Below are positions 55,520 to 58,392 of a stretch of DNA of 64,000 nt, piece by piece. The stretch lies in contig OU696575.1 in NCBI GenBank assembly GCA_916048095.2, positions 9,500,968 to 9,564,967 of the forward strand. Reading direction: 5' to 3'. Every line of letters starts with the position of its first letter. Positions within the stretch are counted from its first letter, which is position 1. The notes beneath the pieces were generated by a model, which saw only the letters and a list, made by a program, of their open reading frames with translations, was not told where the DNA came from and did not search any database. Source of the DNA: Sacculina carcini (Eukaryota; Arthropoda; Thecostraca; Sacculinidae). The position numbers were made by a program, and so were the translations under genes.

Positions 55520-57344
55520 ATCTGTCCCACCCTCATTGGTCCATTGTAGTCTGTCCATTGTGGTCTCCTTGGTCCAAAAGTATTGGTGGGCCGCGTGTTT
55601 GGGACCCCTGGGGTAGATAATCTCAGTCTTCTGATTACAAATTATTATCGAATCAGTATATTTTGTGATCACAAACTAATAAGTTGAATCACCTCAGACT
55701 AGGCTGAGTGCGGTCAAGATTGAATGGTTGGGTTGGGTTGGGTAGGTTTGACTCAGGTTATATTGGGTTTTAATGATAGCGGAAAATATATAAATTTTAG
55801 CAACAAATATTATAGCGGTAAAAGTAAAATAGTACTTGAGCAAATAATGTTGGGGAATCATGTTAAGTAATATATATAGTTTGGAAACATACTGATGAAA
55901 AGATTTCATCATCTTTCATTGTTTGTTTCGTGTTTGTGTTCTGAATTATACCACACGACGGGCAGATTTATATATCAAGCGGGTTGAGGGATAATATTTG
56001 TCATAATAAAAACAAAAATATTCACATTTAGACTTTTCTATTGGTTAAGATATTTATAGGTTACATTTTTTGGTTTTCAATTTGTATTCATTATATTTTA
56101 TGGATTTGATATTAATTTTATTGTATGAATTGTTCCACACGACGGGCGGGTTTAAAAAAAGTGTTTTTAGTTCATTTTTTCAAATGGTTCATTTAAAAAA
56201 AGGTAATTTTTTTTTAATAAAAGTGCTCCGCGGGCAGCAACTATAGACAATAGAACGTTTAATTTCCCCTGTAGAATTAATCCATACACAAAACCAATGG
56301 ATTTGACTTCAAATATGAATTTTATTGTATGAATTATTCCTCACGTTTAAATATGAGGCGGGTTGAGTGAAAATATTTTGTCAAAATAAAATTAAAAATA
56401 ATGAAATTTAGACCTTTTAATTGATTAAGGTTTTCATGACTTTGCCTTATTTATTTCTAATTTGCAATATTTTTATGAATTGCTCCGCACAACGGGCGGG
56501 TTTTAATGCTAGTATATATATATATATAGCTTACATTTTAATTTTCAACAGATAATACACAAAATAAAAAAATAGTTTCCGTTGTAGTTGTATTTGAAGT
56601 TGTATTATAAGATTAAATAATTCTCTGAACGTTTTAATATATAAATTACTGTTATAGAAAGTTGGTGATGAGAGATGGAATGTGTGATATAAATACTTAT
56701 GTGATGTAAAAATCACTTATAAACTACAATAATTGTTTTCAATTATCAAGTTCAGAAAACGATTTATCCGTAGTTGTTAATTTGTCTTCGAGATAATACG
56801 AGATTTTATCTTACTCGTAATTTGTCTTATTCGCCGCTAATTTCATGACATCGAATATGTGCATTTATGCTTGTGCTTTTGCGCACTTATGCCTTTTTGA
56901 AAGTCCACGTACAATGCATAATGTAGATCACTCCTATCTCCACAAAATGATAGTCAAACAACTAATATTTAGCTATGGATAATTCACATGAATTCAGTAA
57001 ATGATAAGAAATCACAAATGAACAGGGTCAATATTTGGGTGGCCTTTTTCTGACAGATATCCCACAGCACGTTCCAAGTCGCATACTATGTATTTCATCT
57101 ATCTGACCTCTGCGAGTTGCCGGTCTGGTATCGGTGGACGTCAGACGTTCTATCTGTTGCGAGAACCTGGTTCCGGAACTCTGTGCAGAGCCGAAACGAT
57201 TTCTCTCAGCGGCGGCATTCACGCCCATCTGCCGTCTTCCACCAGTTCCAGCAGCGGTTGAACGAGCGTTGACACTGCTGACAGCCTGCCTAAATGCCAC
57301 CTCCCGCACAGACACACCGACACCATCGGCCACGAAGAAGCCAC
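19792..57344 (-). CDS. Kainate-type ionotropic glutamate receptor gene (17 exons placed, plus one alternative pore exon)
   Basis: Encodes a glutamate-gated cation channel subunit of the plasma membrane, probably synaptic. Exons in order on the minus strand: 57,344-57,108; 46,611-46,424; 41,510-41,424; 39,617-39,411; 38,882-38,715; 38,609-38,454; 38,003-37,800; 37,593-37,390; 35,169-35,085; 34,516-34,378; 33,606-33,469 or 31,968-31,831; 30,744-30,690; 29,291-29,149; 28,756-28,576; 27,586-27,419; 24,192-24,043; 20,010-19,792. All junctions have AG/GT borders and keep frame. The sum is about 910 residues, as in GRIK proteins. Kainate rather than AMPA type is indicated by [16 protein letters not shown] and the KELRF tail. 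Ligand contacts kept by homology are the S1 arginine (TITRSRQE), S2 GST and the glutamate in MESS. The signal-peptide exon is not found. Orthology within the kainate group cannot be settled here. Confidence 0.93.
20426..22330 (+). CDS. LINE reverse transcriptase (partial ORF2)
   Basis: An uninterrupted frame of 634 codons; the first 25-30 codons are probably flanking sequence. RT motifs appear in order: [60 protein letters not shown] and the catalytic [12 protein letters not shown] near residue 358. After these come [10 protein letters not shown] and the terminal [20 protein letters not shown]. The intact frame suggests a fairly young insertion, but without endonuclease or promoter the copy is not autonomous. 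Confidence 0.85.
   Translation: MSWTYFPQILDFICNNSLLFTLTGRTDANWSMFCQARKSFLSALDAAKSLFYRSKLSSCTYSSRSRWSTLKSITGSSNSSPCSISASCFSSFFRDKIATAKSKLPPSSLPLSFPSSNTSLSSFSPISPAMTAKFLKKLQSSRCPSDPINFRVLSDSIILFSPFLTHLVNTSFLHGTFLASKHAVISPILKKPCLDTSTPCSYRPISLLPLPSKLLEAAILPQLRPCILSALDPRQSGFVSNHSTETLLLSLLNDIFASFSSGNSVIFISLDFSSAFDLVDHSILCKDLAHIGVSSSALSLLTSYLTNRSYTVRCNSEFSSPLPLDSGVPQGSLLGPLLFNLYISSLCPILRSYPISFHIYADDIQIYFPFSSSKLGLISQLLSHIAAWASSRNLLLNPEKTEYFLFHPPSIAPCSVNLPLSSHIRNLGVVLDPSLTFSQHLSKITRLCRFTLRQFYPIRSHIDIASALLLVSSFIFSRLDYCNSLFFHLPKKSIRSLQSIINLSCRFVLRLPPKTPTSAHIRELGWLPALSRIQYKLCCIVYKLLHSSSPPSYLLSLLTFSDRPFSRRPAPLVCPPADHLSNWSAKSFYFSAPRLYNSLPPHILRHKSYSSFSSALHKYLLSLPSPLTPPYRLH
20490..22785 (+). mobile_element. 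CR1/L2-like LINE, 5'-truncated, antisense in the last receptor intron
   Basis: The element lacks the endonuclease. It starts in the linker before the reverse transcriptase ([20 protein letters not shown]), runs through RT and the C-terminal domain, then about 450 bp of T-rich 3' UTR. The 3' terminus has GCGC...GCGC (22,720-22,741) followed by TATATCAAATA and a (TTG)n tail. 5' truncation is normal for target-primed insertion. It lies opposite to the receptor gene, in the intron between M4 and the tail exon. Confidence 0.88.
22786..24042. other. Intron remainder between the LINE and the M4 exon
   Basis: AT-rich. It contains a twofold repeat of about 45 bp (atgcaaaaactccatct units at 23,357-23,440). 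A 72-76 codon plus-strand open frame at 23,453-23,777 has no recognised motif. Confidence 0.5.
24043..24192 (-). CDS. Receptor exon: M4 transmembrane segment
   Basis: 50 codons, phase 0 to phase 0. The acceptor is ACCTCCAG and the donor GTAAGT. The product reads [20 protein letters not shown] and then [20 protein letters not shown], corresponding to the LGVQNIGGIFIVL...VGEF segment of kainate receptors. It is the last membrane span, sending the tail into the cytoplasm. Confidence 0.92.
24193..25385. other. Intron sequence without recognised gene
   Basis: AT-rich intron. Around 24,400-24,560 (ccaagctggggtaaat ... gagagccactgg) it resembles a decayed hAT-type MITE. A partial repeat of the GAGAGGACAATTGACGACTTTGTTAC type occurs near 24,310 and again near 24,855. 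No exon was found. Confidence 0.4.
25394..25682. mobile_element. hAT-type MITE with perfect 8-bp target duplication
   Basis: 289 bp bounded by inverted ends CAGTGGCGAC and, on the other strand, CAGTGGCGGC. It is flanked by the direct duplication CTGAAACT at 25,386-25,393 and 25,683-25,690. CAG-starting inverted repeats with 8-bp duplications are diagnostic of hAT elements. It has no coding capacity, so it is a non-autonomous copy in an intron. Confidence 0.88.
25691..26800. other. Intron sequence without recognised gene
   Basis: AT-rich, with several phrases of the form 'tcattaaacaaag' and 'aaaaaacaatggttaaa' that look like decayed tandem fragments around 26,160-26,620. No conserved coding sequence. 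Confidence 0.45.
26806..27154. repeat. 24-bp minisatellite, about 14.5 copies
   Basis: The unit is acacccgatcatctcatc plus aacatg, with small variants (ccaga/cccga, attaata/atcaaca). Because 24 is a multiple of 3 it stays open as an 8-residue repeat on both strands (TPDHLINM on plus, DEMIGCHV on minus). It lies in the intron between the S2 exon and the M4 exon. The copies are direct, with no spacers, so it is not CRISPR-like. Confidence 0.95.
27419..27586 (-). CDS. Receptor exon: distal S2 ligand-binding lobe
   Basis: 56 codons, phase 0/0. Acceptor CTCCTGTAG, donor GTGAGT. It begins [20 protein letters not shown], matching [20 protein letters not shown] of GluK2, and continues with [18 protein letters not shown], the final helices of the binding domain before M4. 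Confidence 0.95.
28576..28756 (-). CDS. Receptor exon: S2 with ligand-contacting glutamate
   Basis: One base plus 60 codons, phase 2 in and 0 out. It reads [18 protein letters not shown], then [20 protein letters not shown] and [11 protein letters not shown]. The E of FMESS is the residue that binds the ligand amino group in kainate and AMPA receptors. MESSTIEYV and CDLTQ are kainate-like. Confidence 0.95.
29149..29291 (-). CDS. Receptor exon: M3 gate end and start of S2
   Basis: 47 codons plus two bases, phase 0 in and 2 out. It opens [15 protein letters not shown], the most conserved channel-gate motif of the family, then [20 protein letters not shown] and DKGSTGSFF. The ST of GST corresponds to the S2 residues that contact the ligand gamma-carboxylate. 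Confidence 0.96.
30690..30744 (-). CDS. Receptor exon: first part of M3 (55-bp exon)
   Basis: Reads [18 protein letters not shown], aligning with ALSTRIVGGIWWFFTLII. Acceptor ATGTTCAG, donor GTCAGA. One base completes the lysine codon begun in the pore exon, so phase is 2 in and 0 out. A small exon that ORF scans miss. Confidence 0.93.
31831..31968 (-). CDS. Receptor pore-loop exon, version 2 (downstream copy)
   Basis: 138 bp, phase 2 in and 2 out. Acceptor TGTATTGTCAG, donor GTAAGA. The product starts [12 protein letters not shown], then a linker with [15 protein letters not shown], and the M2 re-entrant loop [18 protein letters not shown]. The first Q of MQQ is the Q/R site of AMPA/kainate channels. 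MQQGS resembles vertebrate GluK2. It is interchangeable by length and phase with the copy at 33,469. Confidence 0.93.
32123..32376. mobile_element. Possible hAT-type MITE
   Basis: The ends CAGCGGTCC and GGACCACTG are inverted repeats of the hAT type, 254 bp apart, with no coding content. I could not find a clean 8-bp target duplication at these ends, so the call is tentative. Confidence 0.4.
33469..33606 (-). CDS. Receptor pore-loop exon, version 1 (upstream copy)
   Basis: 138 bp, phase 2 in and 2 out, exactly like the copy at 31,831-31,968. Acceptor CTGCTATCAG, donor GTGAGA. It starts [12 protein letters not shown], then [15 protein letters not shown] and the pore loop [18 protein letters not shown]. 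25 of 45 whole residues match the other copy. The frame is open, and all residues expected for the selectivity filter region are kept. The loop ends QQGCDILPK here and QQGSDIAPK in the other copy, so the two versions would make pores with different lining. The acceptor has a weak pyrimidine tract. Confidence 0.88.
34378..34516 (-). CDS. Receptor exon: end of S1 and M1
   Basis: 139 bp, phase 1 in and 2 out. Acceptor TTGTTGCTAG, donor GTATGG. It reads [20 protein letters not shown], then [20 protein letters not shown] and FMFVLA. This matches LGISILYRKPNG...[23 protein letters not shown] in kainate receptors. M1 is the hydrophobic [19 protein letters not shown]. Confidence 0.94.
35085..35169 (-). 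CDS. Receptor exon: S1 with the ligand-binding arginine
   Basis: 85 bp, phase 0 in and 1 out. Acceptor TTGCCAACAG, donor GTAGGT. It reads [20 protein letters not shown] and FSLQWLSL. This equals [29 protein letters not shown] of GluK2, with the second arginine of TRSR at the position that binds the glutamate alpha-carboxylate. The usual proline before LTIT/LAIT is aspartate here, and the usual ADLAV is AHLAI. The exon was not visible as a long open frame and was found by matching phase and homology. Confidence 0.9.
35170..37009. other. Intron between S1 exons
   Basis: AT-rich. Two short GC-richer segments near 35,560-35,690 and 36,690-36,755 end in 'gagaaccactg' or 'agaaccactgg', which look like degraded ends of hAT-type MITEs. 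No coding sequence recognised. Confidence 0.45.
37010..37327 (-). mobile_element. tRNA-derived SINE
   Basis: The minus strand begins with a tRNA-Val-like head (37,326-37,254): D-arm TGGTGTAGTGGTTAG, anticodon stem-loop CCCGC TTCACAA GCGGG (anticodon CAC), and a T-loop TTAGAAT. About 250 bp of unrelated body follows. The T-loop C to A change and poor acceptor and T-stem pairing show it is not a working tRNA. It lies in the intron between two S1 exons in gene orientation. Confidence 0.75.
37390..37593 (-). CDS. Receptor exon: start of S1 ligand-binding lobe
   Basis: 68 codons, phase 0/0. Acceptor GCTTATAG, donor GTGAGT. It reads [20 protein letters not shown], then [20 protein letters not shown] and [15 protein letters not shown]. 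This is the classic EEPYVLF...GNDRFEGYCIDLL...NGQWNGMV segment of the glutamate-binding fold. Confidence 0.96.
37800..38003 (-). CDS. Receptor exon: end of amino-terminal domain, linker, S1 start
   Basis: 68 codons, phase 0/0. Acceptor TTGATATAAG, donor GTAAAC. It reads [40 protein letters not shown] and ends with TVIVTTIL, which leads directly into the S1 exon (KDPYTML). GLTGHIEFD is the conserved final strand region of the receptor-type periplasmic-binding fold. Confidence 0.95.
38454..38609 (-). CDS. Receptor exon: amino-terminal domain
   Basis: 52 codons, phase 0/0. Acceptor TATCAACAG, donor GTAAGC. It reads [20 protein letters not shown], then [20 protein letters not shown] and LINFMRM. 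The start corresponds to TTDAALMYDAVHVVSVAV of GluK2, and [13 protein letters not shown] to LQCNRHKPWRFG. Confidence 0.94.
38715..38882 (-). CDS. Receptor exon: amino-terminal domain
   Basis: 56 codons, phase 0/0. Acceptor TTTGATGTAG, donor GTAAGC. It reads [20 protein letters not shown], then [20 protein letters not shown] and ends HSLR. DL...YSGVNMTGFRI is the equivalent kainate receptor segment. Confidence 0.93.
39411..39617 (-). CDS. Receptor exon: amino-terminal domain
   Basis: 69 codons, phase 0/0. Acceptor ACCCTGCAG, donor GTGAGA. It reads [20 protein letters not shown] and [20 protein letters not shown], then a stretch ending [20 protein letters not shown]...[15 protein letters not shown] corresponds to VIFDC...MGMMTEYYHYIFTTL. 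It is GC-rich compared with the introns, as expected for a constrained coding exon. Confidence 0.93.
39618..40500. other. Intron sequence without recognised gene
   Basis: AT-rich intron between amino-terminal-domain exons. An 85-codon plus-strand open frame at 40,231-40,488 has no known motif. Confidence 0.5.
40640..40840 (-). mobile_element. LINE 3' coding remnant
   Basis: The minus frame reads [20 protein letters not shown], a decayed form of the LINE C-terminal motif [19 protein letters not shown] seen in the other LINE copies. No more than the terminal domain remains. Confidence 0.5.
40895..41085. mobile_element. hAT-type MITE with C-rich core
   Basis: 191 bp with both ends reading CAGAGCCGT inward. 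It is flanked by near-identical 8-bp duplications ATGGATAC (40,887-40,894) and ATGGAGAC (41,086-41,093). It contains C homopolymers (up to about 18 nt near 41,033-41,050). The inverted, longer relative is at 57,777-58,024. Non-coding. Confidence 0.82.
41424..41510 (-). CDS. Receptor exon: amino-terminal domain (87 bp)
   Basis: 29 codons, phase 0/0. Acceptor GTACGCGCAG, donor GTGAGC. It reads [20 protein letters not shown] then KASLLRLQQ, equal to [29 protein letters not shown]. A small exon found by splice-site reading. Confidence 0.92.
41773..42159 (+). repeat. 5' LTR of element B
   Basis: 387 bp, begins TGTAGTTG and ends GTGTTACA. It contains a (TGTA)n-rich part and is nearly identical to 45,948-46,334. 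Confidence 0.95.
42160..42172 (+). other. Primer binding site of element B, complementary to tRNA-Phe 5' end
   Basis: AGCTATTTCGGCT directly after the 5' LTR. Its complement AGCCGAAATAGCT contains the first 12 nt of tRNA-Phe as I recall it from fly and human. The same 13 bases abut the LTR of element A. Confidence 0.7.
42177..42992 (+). CDS. gag: gag protein of LTR element B
   Basis: About 271 codons from [15 protein letters not shown]; the frame is open further upstream into the LTR. A capsid-like part ([20 protein letters not shown], resembling element A gag) is followed by two CCHC knuckles, [13 protein letters not shown] and [14 protein letters not shown] chose this ATG because it is the first one after the primer site. 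Its 3' part overlaps pol in the -1 frame. Confidence 0.88.
   Translation: MATGDATSTGSAVNIKLSDMIRPFDGSQDVVQWLDKVEMVAKLKGISNLECVVPLFLEGTAYAIYSEMDDNKKNRYDEITRSLLNAFAMNSFSAYEMFMTQKWQDKPADVFMSKLKRLAKLAGIESEAVLRKAFVVGLPREVSRELRAVAGVDTVGLPLLVERARVLLSELCTDNAVMVSKTVPSRDIHVNRGSLSQVRGGCFNCGGPHLARNCSRSMETGQYSQRRVQCFGCGGAHLLRNCPATGQMYRRSGNDQGRTGAPAVLPATNDQ
42863..45928 (+). CDS. pol: pol polyprotein of LTR element B
   Basis: Open frame of 1,021 codons. Protease [11 protein letters not shown] near residue 62. RT with VDLKSAYLQ and YIDDIIV. RNase H starts near [11 protein letters not shown]. Integrase has the HHCC zinc part ([12 protein letters not shown] ... CRDC) and DDE residues in [15 protein letters not shown] and NGIVERVHR. 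The end is a charged tail, with the stop 19 bp before the 3' LTR. The listed start is just the first methionine of the frame; ribosomes probably enter by -1 shifting from gag at 42,932-42,938. The frame looks whole. Confidence 0.92.
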   Translation: MLRMRRCASPQKLPSNWTNVQEIGKRPGEDWCASSSPSHQRPIEALPRVEARVNGVLVSAVIDTGCTKSIVAECLVGRSRGISYVTAVDGRRVKFGGALDVQVILNGATLEVSCIVASGLLGGVKAIFGMDVIRQLGGVYIGEQGVTFGSRSTCFKAIFNLDDSTRSNMDISTAPHYSHDNLNGVSSCDADDFLEVHDSDFDARFSGGKWTVSWRWKDGVEPKLSNTVSEYSSVQDEAIQDEWRRQIEDWISKGWLSECKDQSDVEGILPLMAVVQKSKGKVRPVLDYRELNDYVSSHPGLDVAVCDETIRKWRRFPERVKLVDLKSAYLQVHMDESLWRYQRVRYNGRLYYLTRLGFGLNCAPKAMSKIVNAVLAADAKVRSGTDSYIDDIIVNEDVVTAETVVAHLARYGLQTKPPESPDGGRILGLSLRKDVRDGKLHFSRGNELPQIDSEGELTKRQLFSVCGQLLGHYPVCSWLRVACSYIKRKCQGERWDDNAGVSASNFLKEVIQRVTIEDPVKGVFHVADNDHGRVWCDASSLATGVCLEIDGDVVEDAAWLRKSEDFGHINLAELEAVVKGVNLALKWNLTSIEVLTDSATVLKWLKTMLCDENRIKVAGMSEVLVRRRLGILRSIVDEMKVNITVKFTRSADNKADKLTRVPNRWLKTHDSHACTVAMDAASKWHANHHLGVDRSLYLARLANPKVTRKEMTRIVRNCRDCKMIDPAPVVLVRGELEVKLNWSRLALDVTHYNGECYLTVIDCGPSRFAIWRKIRAEDAAEVSSRVEQIFMERGPPDELLMDNGSAFRSEKLARLCESWGVRRRFRAAHRPSGNGIVERVHRTVKRMAARSRSDPLRMVFWYNLAAKDGRRKATAPSAALHTYEWRHPACVRHSTDSPIISEFRVGDLVATKPGVARCTTRWKEGTVTGIVSGHVVEVGGVPRHVRDVRLLKRRDDGRNRSGRVCAPDEAIQRSTNALSEESEDEAPVDERSEQESEETAPPRRSSRVRKDPTWFRDYIVN
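42932..42938 (+). promoter_or_regulatory. Putative -1 frameshift heptamer of element B
   Basis: GGGAAAC, read as G GGA AAC in the gag frame (codons TCG GGA AAC GAC), inside the gag-pol overlap. Same heptamer and phase as in element A, although the two gag sequences have diverged. Confidence 0.65.
45948..46334 (+). repeat. 3' LTR of element B
   Basis: 387 bp. Preceded by the purine tract AAGGGGGGA (45,939-45,947) and by GATCTTGAGATC. Followed by target duplication CAATA. Confidence 0.95.
46424..46611 (-). CDS. Receptor exon: amino-terminal domain
   Basis: 188 bp, phase 1 in and 0 out. Acceptor TATGCTCAG, donor GTAAGC. It reads [19 protein letters not shown], then [20 protein letters not shown] and [38 protein letters not shown] is the matching kainate segment. 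With the preceding exon the junction reads ATRRVCSVL, aligning with ASKKACDQL, which fixes the acceptor choice. Confidence 0.95.
46640..47690. other. Intron sequence, AT-rich, with an (ATT)n/(AATA)n-rich segment
   Basis: Around 47,085-47,430 lie ATT repeats, a segment 'aaaggcaaatccagtagcatggg' and then AATAAATAAC-rich sequence. These look like a dispersed repeat, but I cannot assign a family. No coding sequence. Confidence 0.4.
47690..48291 (+). mobile_element. CR1/L2-like LINE, left part, split by LTR element D
   Basis: Starts near [10 protein letters not shown] and continues [36 protein letters not shown] and [12 protein letters not shown]. This is the RT C-terminal region, related to the LINE at 20.4 kb. 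It stops at the target duplication CCAGT of element D and resumes at 52,558. Degraded, with frame changes, and 5'-truncated. Confidence 0.82.
48292..48595 (+). repeat. 5' LTR of element D
   Basis: 304 bp, TGTTATGAAATC...CATATCA. Contains a TATA-like TGTATATATAAC near 48,485 and AATAAA at 48,559-48,564. Confidence 0.94.
48549..48613 (+). other. Self-complementary primer region of element D
   Basis: The 17 nt at 48,549-48,565 (GTTTTGTGATGAATAAA, inside the LTR) are the exact reverse complement of 48,597-48,613 (TTTATTCATCACAAAAC), which starts two bases inside the LTR where a primer site belongs. This is the arrangement expected for self-priming, known for Tf1 and relatives. Confidence 0.7.
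48625..52240 (+). pseudogene. gag-pol coding region of element D
   Basis: In order: a gag-like region starting [14 protein letters not shown], a cysteine knuckle region, aspartic protease [11 protein letters not shown], and RT with [14 protein letters not shown] and FAYLDDVTV. Then RNase [14 protein letters not shown] and integrase with its zinc part (HPGVTRL ... CKVC) and core motifs [16 protein letters not shown] and [11 protein letters not shown] and integrase are of the common Ty3/Gypsy type, unlike elements A and B. The region is largely preserved but has about two breaks. Treated as a fossil gene. Confidence 0.88.
52251..52557 (+). repeat. 3' LTR of element D
   Basis: 307 bp, nearly identical to 48,292-48,595, preceded by the purine tract at 52,241-52,250. 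Confidence 0.94.
52558..53030 (+). mobile_element. CR1/L2-like LINE, right part (3' end)
   Basis: Continues the interrupted [24 protein letters not shown] then [15 protein letters not shown], followed by a T-rich 3' UTR. It ends GTGCGCTATATTAAATACT with a (TGTTT)n tail at about 52,972-53,020. The end matches that of the 20.4 kb LINE. Confidence 0.82.
53165..53557. repeat. (TG)n microsatellite with CGTG and TATG interruptions
   Basis: About 390 bp of TG repeats with periodic GCGTG interruptions. It directly abuts the LINE at 53,558, so part of it may have been the LINE target. Confidence 0.95.
53558..55336 (+). mobile_element. CR1/L2-like LINE, 5'-truncated, with complete 3' end
   Basis: Coding part from about 53,558 to 54,653 ([68 protein letters not shown]). 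A T/TG-rich 3' UTR follows. The 3' end is a hairpin GCGCC...GGCGC (55,271-55,301), CTATATAAATATCTTAATG and a (TTATG)n tail to about 55,336. The frame is open, but the first 150 codons of that frame are microsatellite. Confidence 0.87.
55333..55520. repeat. (TG)n microsatellite
   Basis: About 185 bp of TG repeats with GCGTG interruptions like those at 53.2-53.5 kb, starting right at the LINE tail. Confidence 0.95.
55940..56508. repeat. Degenerate tandem repeat of about 150-195 bp, four terminal motifs
   Basis: A motif of the form GAATT(G/A)(T/C)TCCACACGACGGGCGGG recurs near 55,944, 56,128, 56,324 and 56,476. Between copies the sequence is AT-rich and similar (AATATTTTGTCAAAATAAAA, TTTAGACCTTTTAATTG). 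The last copy ends TTTTAATGCTAGTATATA. Confidence 0.6.
56510..57107. other. Intron sequence adjacent to the first placed receptor exon
   Basis: (TA)n at 56,513-56,528, then AT-rich DNA with no coding signal. Confidence 0.5.
57108..57344 (-). CDS. Receptor exon: start of amino-terminal domain (first exon found)
   Basis: 237 bp, phase 1 in and 1 out. Acceptor TATCGCTCAG, donor GTCAGA. It reads [20 protein letters not shown] then VSSVNA, matching [27 protein letters not shown] at the start of mature kainate receptors. It ends [18 protein letters not shown]. Between these lie about 30 residues rich in Ala, Gly, Arg and Ser, longer than the vertebrate loop. The upstream exon with start codon and signal peptide is not recognised between here and 64,000. 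Confidence 0.9.
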
Positions 57345-57776
57345 CTGAGCGATAGCGTTCACAATCACGCACACAAATAAATTACTGATTAAACCAGCAA
57401 TTTCAGAAATATTTCCTAGATTTACAGTGTATTCAGCCTTCATAGGAGATTGAATTCACATAGTTTTGCTTCAGTTATTTCTGTTTACTATGTGTGAATA
57501 TGCTTCTGATAATTATATCTGTGCTTTTGGATGAGTGACTCATAATCCCAATTGATTATGATTGTCTTTTTCAATTGTCATATTGTTCTAACTTTCAGGT
57601 CCTGTTCGGCTGGGACATATCACAATTATTTGTTTATATTATTGTTATTATTGTATTGTTTGTGTGTGACAACCAATTAAATTTTCAAAGAATCATATAA
57701 GCTTACACACAAATGTGAGTACAGCCAGAAACTTATTCAGATATTATCAAAAAATACGATTGGATGTAGGTGCTTA

Positions 57777-58024
57777 CAGAGCCGTAGCAACCGCCCCGTA
57801 CCCCCGACCGGGGGGCCAAGAATGTTGAGGGGCCCCGTTGCTTCACGTATGGTTTTATATCTATCATATTTATTATGTATAGCCTTTACCTTTTTGCTCA
57901 GATGTTTTCACCTGAGCTTGTCATATGTGATTATGTCTAATAAATAAATTCATTATTAGGTGCTATATATAATGGGGCCCAAGTGTTGCCTTCGGGAGGC
58001 CCATAAGTCCTCGCAACGGCTCTC
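57777..58024. mobile_element. hAT-type MITE, second copy, inverted relative to 40,895
   Basis: 248 bp starting CAGAGCCGT and ending ACGGCTCTC. Flanked by a perfect 8-bp duplication GGTGCTTA (57,769-57,776 and 58,025-58,032). The interior matches the 40.9 kb copy in reverse complement (CCCCTCAACATTC/GAATGTTGAGGGG; AAGTGTTGCCTTCGG). Confidence 0.87.
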
Positions 58025-58032
58025 GGTGCTTA

Positions 58033-58390
58033 TATACATCAATTAATAGATGTATATATATATATATATAGATACTATGCATCCAGGAGAAAGGGGCTCA
58101 CTGAGGTACCCCATACATTCGCCAACTAATAAAACCAGCACAAACGGCCGGTATACTCCTAATTTAACCCCATTAGAAAATGTAGTTATATACACAGCAG
58201 AAGTTAAGTCGCAATTATACAAGGGGAATGGAATTTCACATTCCACGCTCAGATGACTTTCCATGAAATAGTGCATCTTTTAGGAAAAGTAACACTCAGT
58301 CAAATGAGCACATGATGTTGCAATCAAATGATCAGTCAAATGAGCACATTATGTGATATAATTAATTGATCAGATGAATAAACTCCTTCC
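58033..58390. other. Non-coding stretch
   Basis: (TA)n at 58,050-58,070 and AT-rich sequence with a twice-repeated 'cagtcaaatgagcacat' near 58,296 and 58,333. No gene recognised. Confidence 0.5.
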
Positions 58391-58392
58391 CT

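Larger units (their letters stand above)
53139..56508. mobile_element. Candidate non-autonomous Helitron-like element (speculative)
   Basis: Left end TCTATATATATAAAATAGATC preceded by A. Right end CTAG followed by T (56,505-56,509), with a short GC hairpin (CTCCGCACAACGGGCGG) upstream. TC at the start, CTAG with a hairpin at the end and insertion between A and T are Helitron hallmarks. No helicase is present, the interior is a microsatellite plus a LINE, and the pairing of these two ends is my inference. Confidence 0.3.

Noticed and set aside
58043-58276. Minus-strand frame with a hydrophobic stretch (FVLVLLVGEC) as the missing receptor signal-peptide exon
   Set aside because: The hydrophobic stretch lies mid-frame, no charged start precedes it, and no donor in phase 1 follows it.
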